From contig CM065188.1 in NCBI GenBank assembly GCA_033026295.1, positions 2,666,001 to 2,730,000 of the forward strand: a stretch of DNA of 64,000 nucleotides. Reading direction: 5' to 3'. The notes under the pieces were generated by a model. It was not told the origin of the DNA. It searched no databases and saw only the letters and a program-made list of their open reading frames with translations. This DNA comes from Channa striata. Its lineage: Eukaryota; Chordata; Actinopteri; Anabantiformes; Channidae. Below are positions 36,645-48,200 of this stretch, piece after piece (position 1 is the stretch's first letter; each line of letters opens with the position of its first letter). The position numbers and the translations under genes were made by a program.

Positions 36645-39600
36645 GATGACGCCACGACACACTAAACAACCAACTTACCACCACCATGACATGTCAGCCA
36701 TTGGAGGACGGTGGAGTGGAAAATAAGTACAAAATAACAAAAAAAATAATAAGTCAGTATGAACAGGAGCAAAACCCAAGCAAATCATGTGGTGATAATC
36801 AGTATCAATTTAAACTGTTTTGAACTGTGAATTGTAAATCAGAAGGTTGGGGGTCCCTACCACACAGACTGCTGACTCCAGTCCTTCTGCTTTACTTTTT
36901 CCTTTTTTTTTTTTTTTTTTTTTTCGTTTACGTTTTTGGGGAAAAAAAGTTTTCTCTTTTGTATTTTGAAATGCATCATATGAAACAAACCGAAGTAAGA
37001 CACAACACAAAGAAACCTTTTTAAGTGTTTTTAGTTTTTCCATAAGTCTACATGACATTTGGTGTCAAGTGTTTTTAGGAGAAGCAATCAAAGCTGCCAT
37101 CCGAGACTTTCCTTTTTTTCTCCTCCCCCCCCCCAAAAAAAAAAAAAAAAATCATCCCAAAATAAGACTTAAAATGACCATTCCCAGCATGTCCATGGCC
37201 AATGATGTGGTTCAAAGACCTTTACTGGTTATGTTATGTTTGTTTCTCAGCACTAATATTAGCCTTAAGTGCTCTCTGGCCCAGGTCCTTCCCAAGCCGC
37301 CTTTTTTTAGTTTGTTTTGTAACTAAAGAAATAGCTGAAATCTTGCACAGTTTCACCTCTGAGCCAGCAAGTGGTGCAGGACACAACTGGTGACCAAGCC
37401 TGTCGCTGGGCAGTAAGAAGGCCTGGCCATGTGACTGGCCCTACCAATCATCAGCTTAATTTTTTTTTTGTCTTCTCAAAGGGATTGACACAGCTGTTAA
37501 TGTTTTTCATAGGTTTAGGTCCTAGCTCATTTTTTTGATATCCATCACAACACATAAGCTGAGAGATTATTTGTTAACCTCACTGCGTGTCTCTTTCTGT
37601 ACGCGAATATGTAAGTGAGGAGGCACCTAATCATTGACATCTGCAAGCCCAGATCCTTCTGGTCGCCTTCAACTTGGAACCCAGTCGCCTACTGGTGCTT
37701 TTGTTGGCTTTTTTTTTATGGTTCAACTTGTTATGAAGCCCAGTGGTCTGTATGATCTGCCAGTTTTCGGAGGATAAAAAAAAACACACACACACACACA
37801 ATTTTACTTGTATGTGACAATTACATTGTGCAATATATGCCATAGATTTTTCTTCCGTCCATACGCGATATCCACCGGAGCTGGTTTCTCTTATTTTTTG
37901 ACTCTCATTATTTTTTGATTGTTGCTGATTACAGCAAAAGACTTTGGAACTTCAAAAAACTTTACCCCTTTTCAAAACTTGGATTCCCCCCAGGCCACCA
38001 ATTCCTCTGCAACTGTTGGGAAAAACTCTGCAAAGAGGAAGTAGCAGCTGTTGCAAGTGTGCATGCAGCAAACTGGACTAAAGAGTGAAACTGGGCACAC
38101 AGCAATGCACACTTCCTCTCTGCATGCTACAGCCACACCCAACAGAGACTGAACCACAGCGGGGTTGGAGGGTCCTGGGTATCTGGCACAATACCAAATA
38201 ACAGGGGTTCCTCCTAATGCAGTAGACCTACGAGTGTTCCTTGCGTTTGGTACTGTACAAACAGAAGAGACTAAGACTTATAAATTCAAAGGGTTTTATC
38301 ATAGCACTTATGAAGAGCAAATCACTTCAACTGCAATCCAATAAATCAAAAAAGAAGCGACAAAAACACTGAAAACGAAACGACGAAAAATACTGCTCTT
38401 TTAAGTACTGTATCTATTCCATTAAAATGTGTCTGGCTTTGTTCCTCTGGTAGCAGGATGAAGGGAAACAAAACTGAAATGTACTTTTGGACTTTTGGGG
38501 GGAAAAAAAAAACCGCAGTCTCAAAAAATTTTTTCCTCTTTTGAACAATATCAAAGTGAATTTCACTGTTACTCCAAATGTTTAGCCTTGTTGTGTTTGG
38601 AGGCACTAGACTTGCAATGCCAGCCTGTCTCGTGACGCCCGCTGGCCCAGACAGTCAGGGTGGGGTGGGGAGAGGGAGTGTCCACTGAGTGCCTCTCTGC
38701 TGTGGTCCTCTGTGTGTCAAGCAGCAGCCCCACTGCGCAGCACTTCCTACCGGGCTCCGTTTGACCCTCCCTCAGTCTGGCAAGAAAGCAGCTCCTTCAA
38801 AACCGGCCAATCGCGGCTCCGCCACATACGGCGTCTCCAGCTGGGGATCCCCCACCACTCGACCCTACTGCCCTCTCCCCATCTCTCTGTTCTTTGACAC
38901 AAAGATCACTTTAGCTGGAAGATGTAATAGTCATATTTCTGGAATTTTTGCCAGTGTACTTTTTTTTTTTTTTTTAAAGATCATTTGTCTTTATTTTTTT
39001 CCAGTGTGTTCTGTTGTTATTTTGTCTACATGCAGTGGTCTACAAAATACTGGCTGCTGAACTAGCCCTTCACTGTTCATATGCAGAAACACTTTAGTCA
39101 GAGGTGCCTCTGTATGTTCATCCTGTGTATTGAATGCAAAATGAGGATCAATACTACAGACCGTTATTGATTGTCTTTTTTTAAGTAATCATGCTTTTGT
39201 GTTTTGACAGTATTCTGTAGTACTTCCAGGTAGTATCTTGAGATGTGTATTTAAAAAAAAAAAAAAAAAAGAAAAAAAAGTGAGCGTCTCAGACAGGGTT
39301 GTGGGTGTATGTCGCTCCAAGCTGCTCCACCTGCCCGCAGGCTGTCCCCGCTTGCCCTTTGCCTAGCTGCTGCGCTATAACCTCCTCCTCCACCTCAACC
39401 AGACCCAGTAGCCCTCCCCTGACCAGGCTCCAACAGGCCCTCGTATCCGTTTCTATGCAAAAGACTAGGGGCCGGGCCCCGTTATAGCATGCCAAACCTG
39501 ACTTGGGAATGAGCACTCCTACCAGAACTTGGCAAACCCTAACGCTTCCCCCCCCCCGCCCCCGTGCGCTCCTGACAGCACTTCAGAATGGCCAACGTTT

Positions 39601-42331
39601 CTGTAAAGTAAGGCTAAGCCACCAGAACACTGTCATGTACTAAAGTCCGAACACTTTATCAAAGGGTCGGCCTTTCTCTCTGCGCTGAAGACACTTCTGT
39701 CCAGCTTGATCTCAGGGTAGGGGAGTTGATGATACCAAGTATGAGATGCAGCTCTCCGTATCTGTCCTTTCTACTGTGAGAGCAAAGTCTTAAATTACAA
39801 GGCCATCTGCGCAACAGTATGTGTAGACCTCATGCCTCGAACTGAATCCTAATTGGATGGGGACAAGGCTTGTACTGACCCCTTTTCCTAAAAGGTGGCC
39901 TGTCGTCTCTGTTTAGGGGCCCGTTATTGCATGTAAAAGATACCAACGTAATGTGCCAATATGAATTAGCTGTGTCATACTGTATCTTTTACAGAGAGCA
40001 CTTGTGCTCCCTGAATGGATGAGCTTTGAGAAGCTTTGCAGAGGGTGCAGCGGGGGACAGGAGGGATCAAACCAATGGTCGGCAGCATCACACCCTTAAA
40101 TGACTGAGATTGTTTTTTTTTTTTTGTTGTTTTTTTTTATGCTTTTGTGGGGAAGGCCCCACACTAAGGAGGAAATCTTTACTCAGTTGGGGGTTCAAGT
40201 TTGCTACAGTGCACAGTTGATGATGGGTAATCCCGGGTACGTATTTTTTTAAAACCAAAAATGAAATCGCATTTTAACGTCATTTTTATGAAGTTTGACA
40301 TAAAAATCTTAAAAATGCTAAAAAATCTAAATACAAAAAAAAAAAAATCTATAATATGTTAAAGCTCTGCACTTCTAGCTGAAATGTCTCCGGTCGTCAG
40401 CCTCTGCTACCACCATCTAAAGGAGTAGACTGGTGGCCGGGGTGCCTTTTTGTGGATGCTGTATTTATCTTGTTTTTATGTTTGTGTCCCGCTCAAAGCG
40501 GGCCCATTGAACTGTACATTTCCACAGACCCTGATGGCTTGGGCCCACTGTATCAGCCTCACGTACCCCAGTCTGCCTCAGCAGGACGGGGAGGGGCGCA
40601 TTTCAAGAGGTACAAAGTCTTAAAATCATAAGGAAAAAAACTATTTAAAAAAAAAAAAAAAACAAGAACACGGGAAAAGGCTACCTTTCAGGACTTGGAG
40701 TCCTGCAGCACACAAGCAAAAATCACTATTGCCTGTTTCTGTAACTGCCTTGATCCAAGCTCAGACAGACCCAATAGCCGAGGACCTCCCAGCATCCTGT
40801 ACTAACTGGAGAACCCTGACAGTGAAGGGGGTTTCCCATGCTGCACCAGCATTGAGAGGCTCTCCTCTCTACAGCTCTGTTCTAGAGAACAGTATATATG
40901 TATACACTACACACACATACATGCATATATAGAAATTTATACATATATACTGTGAGGATAGTGTGTGGTATCACCTCTTCAGACTTCTTGGATCTTAACC
41001 TCTGAAACTTCTGATTTTTTGTTTAAAAAGTCTTGGTTTTATAGAGCTGAAAATGAGCAATATGTATTTTCCCCGCAAATAAGTGATACAAGGAACGAAT
41101 TTGGGTCGGGTGCAAACTGATACTTGATTGATTGAAAGCTACGTCTTTCTTATATGGAGTTTGGATATGCACGTTCTGGTTTTGATGACACATTGCAGTA
41201 CTTTGAAGTGTTTGTACTGTAAAATATGTGTATCTGTTTGTTAATTATCTAAAAGCCCAACCTGAGTCATCTGGTTTAATGCATATTTTTAGCCAGTTGA
41301 TTAAAAAAAAAGTCACAAACATATCAAAACAAAACAAAATATTGAACACAAATACTTGAATCATGGAGCGCCAATACCGTAATGTGAAGTCAGTAATTAG
41401 TTTGTTTCTCTCTCTCTCTCTCTCCATCTGACAGGTACACTTAGGGGCTTTTAGAGAATATCAGAAATGTATTGCATAAAGTTACAAATACAGAATCTTT
41501 GGAAAAAATGCAAAGGTCATTGTAGATGTGTGCTTGAAGTCAGATGTTTGTATGAATGTGTGCGCAAGAAACTGTGTGTGTACAGGGCACATGGCCTGCT
41601 GTTATGTTCCACTCAGTATGTTATATTTTGTGTCCGTTTTAATCTTTTTGTTGTTGTTGTTCTGTCAAACTATTCTGATTGACATTGTTATCTTCTAGCG
41701 TTGCACTGAGTGTCTCCTACCCCTCACTCAGCTAATCGTAGATAAACGAGTCTAAGTACGGAGGGGAGATCATGACAATTCACGTGTACATGTTTACTCA
41801 AGGACTTATTGGATTTTTTTTTTTTTTTTCATTCTATCTGTAAAAAGTTTATCTACCTTATAGTGGCTTTTATTGTGGAGTAATCCAATACAAGGGTTAT
41901 CATTGAGTATTGCACCATTATGTTCCAATTATATAAAAAATGGAGGTTATAAAAAGCAAAAAAATATATAAAAATGAAAAAAAAAACTACAAAGCGTAAA
42001 AAAGTAGAAAAAAAAAAAGAACTGTGGCCATAGGTAGCTGTAGAAGGAATAGTAATCCCTATGTTAACTTCATGGAGAAATGGAAAGGGATAAAGTGGGA
42101 GGTGAGTTTGTTACAAAACTCATTTCAGAGGTGCCTAATTTTTCTGTTGTTTTGCAAAAGCCACCTGTCGTTTACAAGCATTACATCTGTCTGAAGTTCA
42201 AGGAATTTATAACAGGAATGTTGTAAAATAAGAAAAAAAAAACTTTTCATCTTCCATCAAATATGGACATGAAATCTTGCAAAATGAAGATTTATGCTAC
42301 TTTCAGAACTCTGGGATTGATCAGTGTTGTC

Positions 42332-42334
<3 letters not shown>

Positions 42335-42363
<29 letters not shown>
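42335..42363. repeat. Poly-T tract of 29 nt in the tnrc6c 3'UTR
   Basis: Long homopolymer within the inferred 3'UTR. It would give a U-run in the mRNA. A-rich runs also occur nearby (41969-42020), which could pair with it. Confidence 0.85.
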
Positions 42364-43514
42364 CGCTCAGTGTCGACAGACTATCTCTGTATGTATTGAG
42401 TTGTGATGTTATGTTTTCTGTAAGCGACGCCGTTTGCTCTCGATCTTGCACACTCATAAAAGAAGTGGATTTTGTCTCAGGAAGGCCAGGGTTCCAGATA
42501 CCAACTCCACCGTTTCTAGGTTTAATGTCTGTGGAAAAACAACTGAAAATAATACACTCTGAGAAAGCACTAAAGGTTATGAGTTTAACAGTATATAGAG
42601 TACCATTGTTTGTTTAAAACAACAACAAAAAATGTTCGTAGCAAGTTACATATTTACCAAATAAGACTGAGAATCAACTTTGAAAAAAGTGGAGTGCTTT
42701 ACATGTGAAATCTAAGTACAAATCGCTTTACATTTAAACAATGAGAAATTGTTTGGTTGTCAAAAAGACAGTGACAGAAGATGCATTTTGCATGTTTGAA
42801 ATTTTAAGTTGTAAGAATTTAGTTTTGTTTTTTTTTTTTTATTTCTTTGTTCTCTTTTTAATCGTCTATCCTCTCTGTTAATACATATGTTCCTGTAACA
42901 AGTATTCAATAGCTGAGAGATTTCTTAACATGTAACAAATGGTTTTCAGAGGCAGGTTGAAGTGGAGGAATAAAGCTGGTTTTAAAGGATCATGATCTAT
43001 GCACAAGTGGGAGGGAAGGGTCCAAACCTCGCAGATGTATTGCGTCTGTTTGTCGACTCACGCTCTGGGGTTCAGGGTTTTGACGTAGGGTTGTTCTTGT
43101 TTTGTCTCTTGCTCAAATTTCCTCCACTCGACTTTCTTCCCCTCATCTCGTTATCATTGTCATCTAATGTTTAAGCAAAACTTTGCATTGCGTGGCCATG
43201 CTGTGTAGTCCTTAACCAATGAGCGCTTATCCTTCTGCTAAAGCACTGTGGGTTGTACTGAAAAAAAAAAAGCCCATGACTTTTTAAGGCTGTCTGTTTT
43301 TTAAGGGGAGGAGGGTGGGTGGGGGAATGGGGGTATTTCGCCTTTGCCTTTCTCTTTACTTTGGAAAAAAACATTAAGGAAAAATGTCTGTAACTGAAAT
43401 ACAAAGTTGTGGCTTTTAATGTTGTTCTTTTTTCTCCTCATAGAATGTGATTGTTAAGGACATGCACCGAAAAAAATGTTTCCATGAGTTATGGAGCTTC
43501 TTTCGGACTATATT

Positions 43515-43520
43515 AATAAA
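43515..43520 (+). terminator. tnrc6c: Likely tnrc6c polyadenylation signal AATAAA
   Basis: A canonical AATAAA followed by a GT/T-rich downstream element at about 43536-43565. It sits at the end of the continuous UTR-like sequence and just before a region that resembles an interspersed repeat and the 3' end of the minus-strand CD7-like gene. Confidence 0.55.
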
Positions 43521-43589
43521 TTACAAACTTTCTTGGCTGTTACTGGGTGTCTTTGTTCTGTTCTTGTAAAATATTTCAAGTTTGCTTCA

Positions 43590-43780
43590 TTTGTGATTGA
43601 GATTCAAATTTATTTTATTTTTCAAATCATACAAACTTTCTTTATATTGCCCCAAACACAACACAGTCATCTCAAGGCACTTTACAGAGTCATCTCAATA
43701 ACTTCAATCATTTAGAGAGAAGCTAACAAATCCCCAATGACTAAGCTCTAGGTGACGGCGGAGACTAATGTCTGACACAA
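43590..43780. repeat. Degenerate teleost interspersed repeat at the tnrc6c/CD7-like junction
   Basis: The string TCATCTCAAGGCACTTTACA, followed by GAAGCTAACAAATCCCC and CTAAGCTCTAGGTGACGGCG, closely resembles a very common family in percomorph genomes (CTCAAGGCGCTTTACA ... AGCACTAGGCGACAGTGG). I recognise it from general experience of fish genomes and cannot name the family with certainty. It sits just beyond the likely tnrc6c polyadenylation site. Confidence 0.5.
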
Positions 43781-44988
43781 GATATTCATTCAAAGCTTTC
43801 TGAGCGAGACCCACCTGTCTATCCAGTCAACAAGAGAAGGTCAAACCCTGTCTGAGGTCTGGTGCAGACATTAAAGGGTCCCTGATGTTTGTCTGTGAGA
43901 CACCACGAGTTTTGACACTCATTACGTACCACTTCATGTGGAACGGTTGTAATTCTCACGCTGCAGCTTGATTCCCTAAAGTTGCATATTGTAGATTAAG
44001 CTCAAACCTGTTTTGCATTAATCCTGCTTATAAATGTCCACTGTCAAAGTTGTTGACAGCAAATGTCAGGGAGTGTCAAGAATATAAATAACGAGTTGCA
44101 GAATCGGACATTTTATATAATGCTATTGCAAATAAAGAAATGCAGTTCAGTATAAAGCAAAACAAAGATGCAAGAAGTTATGTCTTTACAAAGCTCAGGT
44201 ATTCATCAAAACTAATACTTTCAACTGACCCCAAGTAAAATCCTCCATTTCTGAGTCTTTATCAGATTCTGACACCATCGTTAAGTTCATGGAGAACACA
44301 ACACCAGGATTATATACGCCTGCAGCCTTCACACATAAAGAGGATGTTTACTTGCCACTTTGCCTGAGAAAGAAATTTAGTTTGAATTTCTTCAAAGAAA
44401 ATAATCTTTGAGGAATAATATCCAATCAAGCAGCTCTTACAATCCAAAGTGTTGATATAAATCATACATTTAATTGGCTGTTAAATAATAATTAACTCAG
44501 ACATCGAATGATAGTGACCCTTAGTAACGAATGGCATCAGCGGATCCTTTTATCCGTTATTAGTAATATAGTGTAACTGTGACGCATTACACCCAAAAAA
44601 TAGTAACATAATTTACTAAAAGAGACGCATAATGTTTTAGGTGCTAAAATTATTGGCTCGTGATCTATAGATTAGTAAATCGCCTGAGCAAACAGTTCCT
44701 TAGTGACTCAAAACAAAAACCTTACAGTGAAGTAATGTCTTCAAACTTTTTTTAAGGTTCAACCAAGGGGAAGTTGTGTAGCCAGTCAAAACAGAATGAC
44801 TGTAATAAATGCTGGTGGTTTTATCATATTTCAGCCTTTTTGCTCACCCTCCTGGGAGCATTTCAAAAGGACATGCCAAAGTGTTGTGCACATTCACAAA
44901 CTAGCATCATCAAACTTGTAAAAGTTGTTCAAATGGTCCAGAGAGGCAGCTGTGAGTTTGTAAGGTTGCCTGATTCATGACGCTGCTT
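43781..44988 (-). other. Downstream region / 3'UTR of the CD7-like gene
   Basis: This segment follows the CD7-like stop codon on the minus strand. It shows no coding signal. A minus-strand AATAAA pair is present at about 43609-43620 inside the interspersed repeat and could end the transcript, which would bring the two convergent transcripts within about 100 bp of each other. The end is inference. Confidence 0.4.
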
Positions 44989-45204
44989 TCATTTCTGAGA
45001 CTCAATCCGCGGGGACAGGGCTCCGCTCGGGATTTCGTAATGGTTTTCAGGACAGGTCTTTTTCACATGGCAGTTTCTGTATTCAGAGCTCTCCGTTTCC
45101 TCCAGATGGTTGGAGGCCACTTTGCGCCTGGGAGGCTGCACCCCGACCATCTCCTCGTAGATGGGAGCCTGATGCTGCGACCTAACGTTGCGGCGTGCCC
45201 TGCC
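44989..45204 (-). CDS. CD7-like exon 5: signalling tail and stop
   Basis: Encodes 71 residues and a TGA. It starts GRARRNVRSQHQAPIYEEMV. YEEM fits the YxxM consensus for the SH2 domains of PI3-kinase p85, EYRN fits the YxN consensus for GRB2, and HYEIP is a third tyrosine site. No classical ITIM or ITAM spacing is present. Known biology for the model gene: human CD7 signals through a YEDM motif. Function in the fish is inference. Confidence 0.82.
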   Translation of the reverse strand, partial: GRARRNVRSQHQAPIYEEMVGVQPPRRKVASNHLEETESSEYRNCHVKKTCPENHYEIPSGALSPRIESQK

Positions 45205-48200
45205 CTGACAGTCATCGAAACAGAAGGAGGAAACAAATCAGTGAAGGGAAGAAACAGAGTGAACACACACACTCTAGATTTCCTGTGTTAAAATCACAGT
45301 TTTTCATTTTACCTCGCGGCTGCATCCTTAATATGAAGCTCTAAACAAACCTAATTATCACAGAGACACGTTACTTTTACTTTTAAAAAGCAAGACACTA
45401 GCTGAGCGTCTGTAAAGCTCTTAACTTATCTAAAGCACAGCGGGGGTTCCACTACCCTCTTCACTGAACTTTAAGACAAACATGCTGACAACTGACAGCT
45501 ACAAGTTACGAAACTATTGAGGTTTTGTGGTGAGCTGCAGAGAAACTCTGGCATGCTGTTAACAAGCAGGTGCTGTTTGTCATCATGCAGCAGTTACTTT
45601 TCCCCTCTTACATCTGTCTAGTGTCAGAACAACACGTTACAAACCATGTACTTACTTTATAAATCACCACAAATCCAATGAGAACCAAGAGAAAGAGAAC
45701 GGCCACAGCTGAGAACAGAGCATACAACAGCGTGGAGTAGGAGGAACAGCCGCACTGACCGCCTGTGAACAAGCAGAGAGATAAATGTCAAAGATAAGAG
45801 TGTCGTCTTCGTTGTTCAGGGCCACAACACTGCACAAAAGAATAAAAATAACACCAGGCAGCTTCCCTGTCTGTGATAGTGCACTGCGCAAATATTCATA
45901 CACCTACTCTTGTCATTCTCGTCATCCAACTCACATGAAATGTGCACTTATACAGTGCTGAAAGATTAAAAACAACAGTGGAAGGTAAATATGGTGCATA
46001 ACTGTCAGAGGTTATCTCGGGTATGTGTTCAGTGTTCACAAAGACCACTGAGCCAAACTTCCTTCCTAGTTCTAAGTAGCAATTTGAATATATTATTATT
46101 GTGAGAGGAAATCAGCCATTTGAGACGCTAAGTCTTTGTGTGAAGATGCTACAAAACCAAAGCAGATTGTTCTGATAATGTTAGGAAACTATGAGTATAG
46201 TGGTTTGGTTTGCTCAGTGCAACCTTGGAGATAAACAGCAAAATGATTTTCTTTGGTATCTGAAACATACAAAAATATGTTAAATTATATATGTGAACCT
46301 TTTACATGTTATCTTATTAGCTAATTCAACTCCCACACAAACAGTGCTTATCTTCATTTCTTCTGATTCTTCAACTCTGTAGCTGCCACTGAATTTGCAC
46401 ATGCTGAAATTCTTGGCAAAATGTATAGTTCCCTTTTTAATACAGATTAAGTAATTTCATAAAATAGCTGATCCCTGTAGCAAAATGTATCACACGGGAA
46501 TAAGTTGTACCTTTGTAAGGGAAGGTTTGCGGCTGCAGATTAAAACACATTTGGTTTCCCAAGGACGTCTTTCTAATAGTTTATACATTGTTTGTTTTAG
46601 CACTTTTCAGGAAAAAAAAAATCCCTTTACCACAAACACACCACCAGCAACATTAATATCAGCAGAGTGACTGAAGATTTATAATTTAGAATCACGTTAC
46701 CTAGACACACAATTTGAAGTAGTTTTGTGTGTTTGTCTGACATTATCACCAAACAATATTGTGCACACTTTTACACATACGCTAGAAGAAAAAGGGAACT
46801 TTGCTATTGTGAAATATTCTGCATGTGTAGGAGCACGTAAGTTCCACAAAACTCATGTAAATCATCTCACTTGTGACTTAAGTCATTGCCATGATTATTG
46901 TCTTTTATCAGCAGCAGTTGTTTGAGATGAAGACCATTATCATTTTGATGTGTATTCTGTTTTAGAGTTTTACTTTTACTTAATTTTCTTAAATTAGGAA
47001 AGTATTTTTCTTATTAATGGACATCTGTCTAGAAGAATACATAGTATAGATTGATTATCTATATTTTGTTTTATCTTTTTTTGCTCACAACTAATTTAAA
47101 ATTCAACTTGTAAATCTTTATACACAAAATCACTCAAGTATACAGCTGGTGTGAGAACAAATCTCAATTTACACGTGTGAATCTTTGGCTGTACATTTGT
47201 TGACTTCATGCTGCTAGTTAGTGGTAAAAGTAAATTTTTGCAATAACCAATTACATCACTGTCGGTACAGCCAATCAGCGAGCAGTGACATATAACCTGT
47301 ATAAAAAAGCAACAGCTCTGAAAATGAATACAATAAAAAACTAGAATAACTTGGCTTAGAAATGGAAACTGTAAAAGCCTTGAACCTGTTGGGATACTTG
47401 TCTACTAACTTTACTAAGCTTTGAGTTTGCCCACTTCTTTTTACAGAAAGTATTAATTTTGTTAACAAAACTGTCATTTGTTGGGAACCAATTTTTCATG
47501 TTAAACTAAAACTAACAAAATTATAATCACTAAATGTAAATGAGATTGTAAAATTACCACTGTTTAAAGAACTGTCCAGATCAGTCGAGTTGGACGGTCT
47601 TTACTTAAAAAACACACTTGTAAATGACATTTGCACCATTATATACGTTAGAAACGAATGCAAATCAAGTGGCTCAGGCAGACAGGCTGAAACAAAAGAA
47701 AAAACTGCTGCAACAACACTTAATATGGAAGGAAAGAATATTAATAGAATAAAGGTTGTTTGTAAGACAATTGTCAGTAAGACAATTTTCAAAGCGTAAG
47801 CAACCTGGTGATCAAGTCCCGCCGTGACGTGACCCACCTTGCACAGAAATAAAGAACACCGGTCTCCCTAGACTGGAGATGCTGGTGGACCTGCCGTGTG
47901 TCAGCAGCTGGCAGCTGTACAGGGCGCTGTCATCTGGCTGCAGCTGCTGCAGGGTGATGTTGTAGGTGATGCCACCAGGGCCGGGCACCACAGACAGCTG
48001 GATTCTCTCGACAGAGAAGGAGGATGAGGAAGGAGAGCTTCTGCTTTGGTGATGGTTTAATTGATACAAAACCTCCACAGGCCCCTGGCCCCTTTGCCGC
48101 TTCAGAATCACCCCCTCCACAGCTGAGCGTTCCCCTCGTGGGGGGAGGCAAGGGAGCATAGCCGAGCCCCCAGAACATGTCTCTACCAACTTAATGTCCG

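Larger units (their letters stand above)
36645..43540 (+). other. tnrc6c: tnrc6c 3'UTR (about 6.9 kb, end inferred)
   Basis: The stretch after the stop codon has no coding signal but is rich in T and A runs, as expected of a long 3'UTR; human TNRC6C also has a very long 3'UTR. AATAAA hexamers occur at 38340-38345, 42969-42974 and 43515-43520. The last is the best terminal signal because a GT-rich stretch (GTTACTGGGTGTCTTTG) follows within 20-40 nt. The exact cleavage site and internal sites are inference. Confidence 0.6.

Noticed and set aside
37366..37382. Second CTCF-like site (CCAGCAAGTGGTGC)
   Set aside because: Two mismatches at core positions and location inside a 3'UTR make it unconvincing.
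39466..39484. GGGGCCGGGCCCC palindrome in the tnrc6c 3'UTR
   Set aside because: Short, GC-only and not clearly more than chance; no function suggested.
47930..48178. Alternative minus-strand frame overlapping Ig domain 2
   Set aside because: It lacks Ig landmarks; the chosen frame has both cysteines and closes the intron phases.
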